A DNA stretch of 11,868 nt. It comes from Clostridia bacterium. GTDB taxonomy: Bacteria; Bacillota; Clostridia; UBA1381. Shown one piece after another: positions 6,727 to 11,868 of this stretch; position 1 is the first letter of the stretch, and each line of letters opens with the position of its first letter. The stretch lies in the NCBI GenBank assembly GCA_900770405.1, contig CAAGKL010000260.1:1-11868 (forward strand). The letters run 5' to 3'. The position numbers and the translations under genes are program-made. The notes beneath the pieces were generated by a model. It saw only the letters and a list, made by a program, of their open reading frames with translations. It made no database searches and was not told the origin of the DNA.

Positions 6727-8649
6727 ATGAAAAAGATAATTTCAGCTGCCGCGACAGCAATTATGCTGGTGGCTAATATGAACCTCGCGTCGGCATACAC
6801 ATATCCGCACGCGATATGGAAAGCGAATGATTTCCTTGCCGCGGCGCAAAACAGCGGCGACAATGCCGGAATAGCCGAGGCGGCGGGGCAGATTGTCGAC
6901 ATAATGTGGAATGAGCCTGACTGCGAGGAAAAGCGCAGCACAATCACGCACAAGCTGAAGCTGAAGGGCGAGGCACAGGCGGCGATGGGCGATTACGCCG
7001 CGAGCGCGCAGACCTTTGCGACTATGTACGATTACATAAAGGACTTCGGCGAGGTGTATTTCGACGACGCGAAGGTGGCAAAGGCGAAAGCCGAGAATTA
7101 TGCGCCCGAGCTGCGTATTTTCAGTGACGGCGGCGAGAGCGTGTATTACGGCGCGATAAACGAAAAGCAGAACGGCGTGCTGTTCGGCGTGTGCGAAAAC
7201 AGCGCGACAAGGAGCAGGCTCGGCGGCGAGTCGATGACTCTGATGTACCACAATTTCGGCGAGCATATGACCGATTATATGAAAAATGTCCTGAAAAACA
7301 CGGCGGAGAAGGGACTTGCGCTGGAATATGCGTTAAACTGCCCGGGCGAGGCGGCAGACGTGACCGGCATCGAGACAAAGGCGGCGTATCTGGACGAAAT
7401 TTCGGCGGAGCTTGCGAAATACCCGGATATGCCTGTGTATATGCGCTTTGGGGCAGAGTTTGACGTCTGGACGAATATGGCGGACACGGAGAGCTACAAG
7501 GCGGCATTCCGGTATGTTGCTGATTATTTTCACGCGAAAAGTCCGAAGGTGGCAATGGTCTGGAGTCCGAATTATGTATCGGGCTGGTATACCGATATAA
7601 ACGATTTTTACCCCGGTGATGATTGTGTTGACTGGGTTGGAGTCTCGCTTTATGCAAAGACGCATTTTAACGGTGACGGTAATGATTACGATGACCTGGT
7701 ATTCAAGGCAGGCTCGGGCTCTGACCCGGTAAAGGTTGTTGCCGACATAATGGCACAATACGGCGACCGCAAGCCGATTATGATTTCCGAGCACGGTGCA
7801 AGCCGGAGCGAAAACGGCGTTGAAAGCGCGGATTTTGCGGCAAAGAAAATAAGAGAATTTGAGGCGCTTCTGCCGATGGTATATCCGCAGATTAAGCTTA
7901 TGGCGTACTTTGACACCTATGTAACCGGCGAGGCGAACGATTACCGCCTGACCGACGGCACGACGAAGGAGGATTATATCCGCCTGACGCGCGGACGCCG
8001 GTTTATCCGTTCGTCCTACAGCGCGGACACGGATTTCTGCTACCGCGAGCTTTGGAACGACGCGCCGGCGGCGAGCGTATTCCCGCTTTCGTGCTATGCG
8101 CACATTTTTGACGAGGATATAACCGAGGTGTCGTATTTTATCGATGGGGAGTTTGTCGGCTCGTCGAACAGCGCGCCCTACACGGTTTATGTCGACGCTG
8201 CGAATTACGCAGGTGCGCACAGTGTGCGTGCGCTTGCCGCGGGCTCGAAGGGCGGCAGCGTTGAAAAGAGCGTGGAGCTTAACATTGCGCCGGTGTCATT
8301 CGGCGATATAAAGGTCACGGTAAACGGAGAAAATGTCGAATTTGACCGCACACCGGTGATTTTGTCCGGCAGAACGCTCGTGCCGATGCGCGCTATTTTT
8401 GATACGCTCGGCGCAGAGGTCGGCTGGGACGGCGACACGAAAACCGCGTCCGGCACGAAGGACGGCAAAACCGTCAGCATCAGTGTGGACAGCAATATCT
8501 TAAATGTAAACGGCGAGGAGCGTGTTCTTGATGCGCCCGCAATCGTGCTCGGCGGCAGAACGCTTGTGCCCGCGCGCGCAATCGCGGAGGCGTTCGACTG
8601 CAATGTCGGCTGGGACGCTACAGCTGCGACCGTAACTATTACAAAATAG
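6727..8649 (+). CDS. Secreted GH26-like glycoside hydrolase with copper-amine-oxidase-N-like C-terminus
   Basis: This is a 640-residue exported protein, probably attacking a beta-mannan or related polysaccharide outside the cell. Residues 1-23 form a signal peptide (MKK, hydrophobic core, ASA before Tyr24). Residues 30-125 are helical and TPR-like. The catalytic barrel spans about 130-430: MRFGAEFDVW carries the likely acid/base Glu244, MVWSPN (277-282) and DWVGVSLY (302-309) are typical GH26 strands, and IMISEHGAS holds the likely nucleophile Glu355. An Ig-like module (about 440-520, SYFIDGEFVGSSNSAPY) follows. The last part, about 527-640, is a copper-amine-oxidase-N-like domain with two GGRTLVP-type repeats (SGRTLVPMRAI at 547, GGRTLVPARAI at 610). 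No LPXTG, SLH or dockerin motif is present. The start is the ATG at 6727, seven bases after GGGAGG; an in-frame TTG just before it is less likely. It is monocistronic. The GH26 assignment is by motif only, and the acid/base context differs from classical mannanases, so the substrate is uncertain. Confidence 0.8.
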   Translation: MKKIISAAATAIMLVANMNLASAYTYPHAIWKANDFLAAAQNSGDNAGIAEAAGQIVDIMWNEPDCEEKRSTITHKLKLKGEAQAAMGDYAASAQTFATMYDYIKDFGEVYFDDAKVAKAKAENYAPELRIFSDGGESVYYGAINEKQNGVLFGVCENSATRSRLGGESMTLMYHNFGEHMTDYMKNVLKNTAEKGLALEYALNCPGEAADVTGIETKAAYLDEISAELAKYPDMPVYMRFGAEFDVWTNMADTESYKAAFRYVADYFHAKSPKVAMVWSPNYVSGWYTDINDFYPGDDCVDWVGVSLYAKTHFNGDGNDYDDLVFKAGSGSDPVKVVADIMAQYGDRKPIMISEHGASRSENGVESADFAAKKIREFEALLPMVYPQIKLMAYFDTYVTGEANDYRLTDGTTKEDYIRLTRGRRFIRSSYSADTDFCYRELWNDAPAASVFPLSCYAHIFDEDITEVSYFIDGEFVGSSNSAPYTVYVDAANYAGAHSVRALAAGSKGGSVEKSVELNIAPVSFGDIKVTVNGENVEFDRTPVILSGRTLVPMRAIFDTLGAEVGWDGDTKTASGTKDGKTVSISVDSNILNVNGEERVLDAPAIVLGGRTLVPARAIAEAFDCNVGWDATAATVTITK

Positions 8650-8654
8650 GTCAG

Positions 8655-8680
8655 AGAGGTCTTGAAAAAGACCTCTTTTC
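8655..8680 (+). terminator. Intrinsic terminator of the GH26-like gene
   Basis: AGAGGTCTT (8655-8663) pairs perfectly with AAGACCTCT (8668-8676) around a GAAA tetraloop, followed by TTTCTGTTATT. It sits five bases after the stop codon. Confidence 0.9.
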
Positions 8681-8693
8681 TGTTATTATTGCA

Positions 8694-8743
8694 CGAAAAT
8701 CCGACGTTTTTCGCACGGAAAATCGTGCCCGCGCGCAGGCGGG
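8694..8743. repeat. Cluster of three inverted repeats upstream of the purE promoter
   Basis: Three short dyads lie in series. CGAAAA (8694-8699) pairs with TTTTCG (8708-8713). GCACG (8713-8717) pairs with CGTGC (8724-8728). CCCGC (8728-8732) pairs with GCGGG (8739-8743). They end six bases before the -35 and so are not in the purE transcript. They could be operator sites, but they match no site I recognise. Confidence 0.4.
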
Positions 8744-8749
8744 AATATG

Positions 8750-8778
8750 TTGACAAAGCCGCCTGTTAATGTTAAAAT
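8750..8778 (+). promoter_or_regulatory. Promoter of the purine operon
   Basis: TTGACA (8750-8755), a 17-base spacer and TAAAAT (8773-8778, five of six matches). The leader to the ATG is only about 35 bases, holding a 4-base-pair hairpin (GCTC 8794-8797, GAGC 8804-8807) and the ribosome binding site AGGAGG (8811-8816). This is too short for a purine riboswitch. Confidence 0.82.
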
Positions 8779-8820
8779 ATAATTATATGAAATGCTCGGC
8801 AATGAGCCTAAGGAGGAAAA

Positions 8821-9327
8821 ATGATGTCTGCACCGAAGGTTGCTGTCGTAATGGGGAGCGATTCCGATTTCGACAAAATGAAAGGCTGTATAACACGGCT
8901 GAAAAGCTTTAAAATTGAGCCGGTGGTACGCGTGATTTCCGCGCACAGAACGCCCGACGAGGCGGAGCGGTTCGCGAAAAGCGCGCAGGAGAACGGTATT
9001 GAGGTGATTATCGCCGCGGCGGGCAAGGCTGCGCATCTGGGCGGCGTGCTGGCGGCGTTTACAACGCTCCCGGTAATCGGCGTGCCGATTAAATCATCGA
9101 CTATGGATGGACTTGACTCGCTTTTGTCGATGGTGCAGATGCCGAGCGGAATCCCGGTGGCGTGCGTTGCAATCGACGGCGCGGAAAATGCGGCTATTCT
9201 GGCTGCACAGATGCTTGCACTCAAATACGGCGAAATCGGGCAGCTGCTGGCAGAGCACAAGAGGGCTATGGCGGAGGCTGTCGCACAAAAGGACAAAAAA
9301 CTTCAGGAGGCTGTCGCACAGCTTTAA
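8821..9327 (+). CDS. purE: N5-carboxyaminoimidazole ribonucleotide mutase (class I PurE)
   Basis: PurE carries out step 6 of de novo purine synthesis, moving the carboxyl group of N5-CAIR to carbon 4 to give CAIR. The 168-residue protein shows GSDSD (12-16, phosphate binding), SAHRTP (40-45) with the catalytic His42, AGKAAHLGG (67-75) with His72, and the VQMPSGIPVA segment (105-114). SAHRTP marks class I, which needs PurK to make N5-CAIR; class II enzymes carry SAHK at this place. No purK is in the window. Two ATG codons stand in tandem at 8821 and 8824. AGGAGG ends four bases before the first and seven before the second, so the second may be the real start (167 residues). First gene of the operon; purM begins 18 bases after its stop. 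The family is certain. Confidence 0.97.
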   Translation: MMSAPKVAVVMGSDSDFDKMKGCITRLKSFKIEPVVRVISAHRTPDEAERFAKSAQENGIEVIIAAAGKAAHLGGVLAAFTTLPVIGVPIKSSTMDGLDSLLSMVQMPSGIPVACVAIDGAENAAILAAQMLALKYGEIGQLLAEHKRAMAEAVAQKDKKLQEAVAQL

Positions 9328-9345
9328 GGGAAAGGAATTTGAAAA

Positions 9346-10380
9346 ATGGCAGAAGCATACAAAAATGCCGGAGTAGACGTTGAGGCGGGCTATGAGGCGG
9401 TAAGACTTATCAAGGACCACGTGAAAAAGACGGCGATTGAGGGCGTTTTGGGCGGAATAGGTGGCTTCGGCGGGCTTTTTGAAATCCCGGTGGGGTATAA
9501 AAATCCGGTGCTCGTGTCAGGCACGGACGGCGTCGGCACAAAGCTCAAAATTGCGTTTTTGACGGACAAGCACGACACAATCGGTCAGGACTGCGTTGCG
9601 ATGTGCGTAAATGATGTCGCCTGCTCGGGCGCAAAGCCACTGTTTTTCCTCGATTATCTCGCGGTCGGCAAAAACCGCCCCGAGAGGGTCAGCGAAATCG
9701 TTAAGGGCGTTGCGGACGGCTGCGTGCTGGCGGGCTGTGCGCTCGTCGGCGGCGAGACCGCGGAGATGCCGGGCTTTTATCCCGAGGACGAATACGATTT
9801 GGCGGGATTTTCGGTAGGAATTGTGGAAAAAGATAAAATCACCGACGGCGCGCGCGCGAAAAAGGGCGATGTGCTGGTCGGCATAGCGTCGAGCGGAATA
9901 CACTCGAACGGTTATTCGCTCGTGCGTAAGCTGTTTGACCTGAATTCCAACGGCGCGGCAAAGCGTCTGGCGGAATATTCCGCCGAGCTCGGAAAAACTG
10001 TCGGCGAGGAGCTTCTGACCCCGACCGAAATTTATGTAAAGCCGCTGCTTTCGCTTATCGAAAAGGTCGGAATTAACACGGTTTCGCATATTACCGGCGG
10101 CGGGTTTATCGAAAATGTGCCGCGTATGCTGCCGAAAAATCTCAACGCAATCATCAGAAAAGGCAGCTGGGACATTCTGCCGGTGTTTGCCATTATGCAG
10201 AAGAAGGGTCAGCTGACCGAGCGGGATATGTATAACACGTTTAATATGGGCATCGGTATGATTTGTGCCGTGAGCGCGGACAAGGCGGACGAGGCGGTGC
10301 GCGTGCTCGGCGAAAGCGGCAGTCGCGCGTACATTATCGGCGAGCTTTCGGACGGCGACGGAAATGTGGAGATTATATAA
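9346..10380 (+). CDS. purM: Phosphoribosylformylglycinamidine cyclo-ligase (AIR synthetase)
   Basis: PurM closes the imidazole ring: FGAM + ATP give AIR, ADP and phosphate (step 5). The 344-residue protein matches the normal length of about 340-350. It shows GIGGFGGLFEIP (37-48), SGTDGVGTKLKIA (58-70), MCVNDVACSGAKPLFFLDY (86-104), GGETAEMPGFY (135-145) and ASSGIHSNGYSLVRK (181-195), all standard PurM landmarks including the ATP-site aspartates. C-terminally HITGGGFIENVPRMLP and NMGIGM are present. AAAGGA (9331-9336) lies nine bases before the ATG. The gene starts 18 bases after purE and is followed by purN after only two bases, so translation of the pair is probably coupled. Confidence 0.98.
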   Translation: MAEAYKNAGVDVEAGYEAVRLIKDHVKKTAIEGVLGGIGGFGGLFEIPVGYKNPVLVSGTDGVGTKLKIAFLTDKHDTIGQDCVAMCVNDVACSGAKPLFFLDYLAVGKNRPERVSEIVKGVADGCVLAGCALVGGETAEMPGFYPEDEYDLAGFSVGIVEKDKITDGARAKKGDVLVGIASSGIHSNGYSLVRKLFDLNSNGAAKRLAEYSAELGKTVGEELLTPTEIYVKPLLSLIEKVGINTVSHITGGGFIENVPRMLPKNLNAIIRKGSWDILPVFAIMQKKGQLTERDMYNTFNMGIGMICAVSADKADEAVRVLGESGSRAYIIGELSDGDGNVEII

Positions 10381-10382
10381 AT

Positions 10383-10967
10383 ATGAAAAAAATCGGAGTG
10401 CTTGTGTCGGGCGGCGGCACAAATTTGCAGGCGCTTATTGACGCGGAAAAGAGCGGCATTATCAAAAGCGGGAAAATTGAGTGCGTCGTGTCGAACAAAA
10501 AGGACGCGTACGCGCTTTGCCGCGCGCAGGCGGCGGGAATTGCGACGAGGGTTATAACCAAGGCGGATTTCGGCGCGGATTTTGATGCGGAAATTGCGCG
10601 GTATATGAAAGAAATGGGCGTCGATGTCATAGTTATGGCGGGCTTTCTCGCCATTGTCGGCGACGCGCTTTTGAAGGCGTACCCCGACGCGATTATTAAC
10701 GTTCACCCCTCGCTGATACCGTCCTTTTGCGGCGACGGCTTTTATGGCTTGAGGGTGCATCGGGCGGCGCTCGATTACGGAGTGAAGGTGACCGGCGCGA
10801 CGGTGCATTTCGTGAACGAAATTACCGACGGCGGGCGGATTATTATGCAAAAGGCGGTTGAAATTGAGGACGGCGACACGCCGGAGGTGCTGCAAAAGCG
10901 CGTTATGGAGCGGGCGGAGTGGATAATTCTGCCGGCGGCGGTGGAAAAGGTTTGCAGCGAGAGCTGA
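10383..10967 (+). CDS. purN: Phosphoribosylglycinamide formyltransferase
   Basis: PurN transfers a formyl group from 10-formyl-tetrahydrofolate to GAR, giving FGAR (step 3). The 194-residue protein starts MKKIGVLVSGGGTNLQALI, with the phosphate-binding loop SGGGTNLQ (9-16). It keeps the catalytic residues Asn106 and His108 (INVHPSLIPSF), the same numbers as in E. coli, and an Asp at about 149 in ITDGG. The segment CGDGFYGLRVH (116-126) is longer than in the E. coli enzyme. I chose the ATG at 10383, where the conserved N-terminus begins. The frame is open upstream, but that stretch is inside purM. The weak GGAG (10368-10371) lies within the end of purM, suggesting coupling. Its stop is 26 bases before the next gene. 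Confidence 0.97.
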   Translation: MKKIGVLVSGGGTNLQALIDAEKSGIIKSGKIECVVSNKKDAYALCRAQAAGIATRVITKADFGADFDAEIARYMKEMGVDVIVMAGFLAIVGDALLKAYPDAIINVHPSLIPSFCGDGFYGLRVHRAALDYGVKVTGATVHFVNEITDGGRIIMQKAVEIEDGDTPEVLQKRVMERAEWIILPAAVEKVCSES

Positions 10968-10993
10968 CCGCAGGACAAAGAGGGGAGACTTAT

Positions 10994-11707
10994 ATGAAAA
11001 CCTACGATATTTACGAGGAGCTTAAAAGCAACAGCTATCCCGGACGCGGAATTATCATTGGTAAGAGCCCGGACGGAAAAAGTGCAGTCTGTGCATATTT
11101 CATTATGGGCAGGAGCGAGAACAGCCGCAACCGCGTGTTTGTTAAGGACGCGGACGGCATCAGAACGCAGGCGTTTGACCCGTCAAAGCTTACCGACCCG
11201 CACCTTATAATTTACGCGCCGGTGCGCGTTCTGGGCAATAAAACCATCGTCACCAACGGCGATCAGACCGACACGATTTACGAGCTGATGGACAGGCAGC
11301 AGACCTTTGAGCAGGCGCTTCGCACGCGCGAATTTGAGGACGACGCACCCAATTTTACGCCGAGAATCTCGGGTATTATCCACAAAGAGGGCAGCGGCTT
11401 TAACTATGCGATGTCGATACTCAAGGCGGCGGGCAATAACGGCGAATCGTGCAGGCGTTTCACCTTCAGCTACACAAATCCCGTTGCCGGCGAGGGACAT
11501 TTTATACACACATATATGGGTGACGGAAGTCCGCTGCCGAGCTTTGAGGGCGAGCCGAAGCAGATTTCGATGACGGACAGCATTGACGGTTTTACGGATA
11601 AGCTGTGGGACAGCCTTAATCCCGACAACAAGGTTTCGCTTTTTGTGCGCTATATTGACCTTGCGTCGGGCAAAGCAGAGGACAGGATAATCAACAAAAA
11701 CAAATAA
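10994..11707 (+). CDS. purO: PurO-type IMP cyclohydrolase
   Basis: This 237-residue protein belongs to the IMP cyclohydrolase family first described as PurO in methanogens, an enzyme with an NTN-hydrolase-like fold that closes FAICAR to IMP (step 10). Landmarks I recognise are YPGRGIIIG (15-23), GRSENSRNR (39-47), TNGDQTD (87-93), TPRISG (122-127), GEGHFIHTY (166-174) and PSFEGEP (182-188). There is no resemblance to the MGS-like cyclohydrolase domain of bifunctional PurH. The ATG at 10994 is six bases after GGGGAG; the frame is open further upstream but overlaps purN and lacks conserved sequence. It lies between purN and an AICAR transformylase gene, so context agrees with the function. Assignment rests on motif recall and context; no family search was run. 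Confidence 0.88.
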   Translation: MKTYDIYEELKSNSYPGRGIIIGKSPDGKSAVCAYFIMGRSENSRNRVFVKDADGIRTQAFDPSKLTDPHLIIYAPVRVLGNKTIVTNGDQTDTIYELMDRQQTFEQALRTREFEDDAPNFTPRISGIIHKEGSGFNYAMSILKAAGNNGESCRRFTFSYTNPVAGEGHFIHTYMGDGSPLPSFEGEPKQISMTDSIDGFTDKLWDSLNPDNKVSLFVRYIDLASGKAEDRIINKNK

Positions 11708-11725
11708 TTGCCGGAGGAAATACGA

Positions 11726-11868
11726 ATGAAAGAAATGCAATTAAAATACGGCTGTAACCCGAATCAGAAGCCGTCGCGGATTTATATGAAGGAGGGCGAG
11801 TTGCCGATTGAGGTCTTAAACGGCAAGCCGGGGTACATAAATCTCCTCGATGCCTTCAACGGCTGGCA
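11726..11868 (+). CDS. Stand-alone AICAR transformylase, N-terminal 47 residues (3' truncated)
   Basis: The visible 47 residues begin MKEMQLKYGCNPNQKPSRIY and continue with LPIEVLNGKPGYINLLDAFNGW. The YG-NPNQ and LNG-GYIN-LDA pattern is that at the start of the AICAR formyltransferase part of PurH (YGENPHQ and LNGKELSYNNLLD in ordinary PurH). Here it lies directly after the initiator Met with no cyclohydrolase domain before it. The enzyme formylates AICAR with 10-formyl-tetrahydrofolate (step 9), and its product would be the substrate of the upstream PurO. GGAGG (11713-11717) is eight bases before the ATG, and the gap to purO is 18 bases. The rest of the gene is beyond the window, so its full length cannot be confirmed. 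Confidence 0.87.
   Translation, partial: MKEMQLKYGCNPNQKPSRIYMKEGELPIEVLNGKPGYINLLDAFNGW

Noticed and set aside
8778..8783. TATAAT as the purE -10 element
   Set aside because: It would lie 22 bases from TTGACA. TAAAAT at 8773-8778 gives the ideal 17-base spacing instead.
8779..8820. Purine (guanine/adenine) riboswitch before purE
   Set aside because: The leader is about 35 bases, holds only a 4-base-pair hairpin and has none of the conserved aptamer core sequences.
9517..10422. 301-codon minus-strand open frame across purM
   Set aside because: It lies opposite a full-length PurM with all motifs, and it has no ribosome binding site or family resemblance.

Overview
The window reads as chromosomal DNA of an uncultured or gut-type Clostridia (Bacillota, Oscillospiraceae-like). 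The reasons are strong AGGAGG-type ribosome binding sites, consensus TTGACA/TATAAT promoters, a pyruvate phosphate dikinase of the clostridial type, a secreted protein ending in a copper-amine-oxidase-N-like domain, and purine genes of the clostridial set with a PurO-type IMP cyclohydrolase. Bases 1-12 are identical to the end of the Illumina sequencing adapter, so the left edge is a contig end carrying untrimmed adapter. The lineage is inferred from protein style only.

Layout: (1) 13-471, the C-terminal end of a bacterial tyrosine kinase of the CpsD/CapB type with a striking tyrosine-rich tail, the last gene of a presumed exopolysaccharide cluster lying off the left edge. It converges through a shared hairpin terminator on (2) 519-1088 (minus), a small multi-pass membrane protein of unknown function. 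(3) Divergent from it, 1264-3813, a P2A-type (Ca2+-ATPase-like) cation pump. (4) 3943-6573, ppdK, behind an extended -10 promoter embedded in a large dyad next to a Rex-like motif. (5) 6727-8649, a secreted GH26-like glycoside hydrolase with its own consensus promoter and terminator. (6) 8821 to the right edge, a tightly packed purine operon purE-purM-purN-purO-AICAR transformylase, the last gene cut by the window end.

The genes do not form one system. The first three single-gene units are housekeeping or surface functions: ion efflux, PEP/pyruvate interconversion and polysaccharide attack. The right third is a biosynthetic operon. It covers de novo purine steps 3 (PurN), 5 (PurM), 6 (PurE), 9 (AICAR transformylase) and 10 (IMP cyclohydrolase). 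The usual bifunctional PurH is here replaced by two separate proteins, one of them of the family first known from archaea.

I found no tRNA, rRNA, CRISPR array, insertion sequence or phage gene, and no convincing new defence or mobile system. All intergenic gaps are under 200 bases. Those upstream of the ATPase, ppdK and purE hold inverted repeats that could be operators, and they are the most useful leads for regulation.
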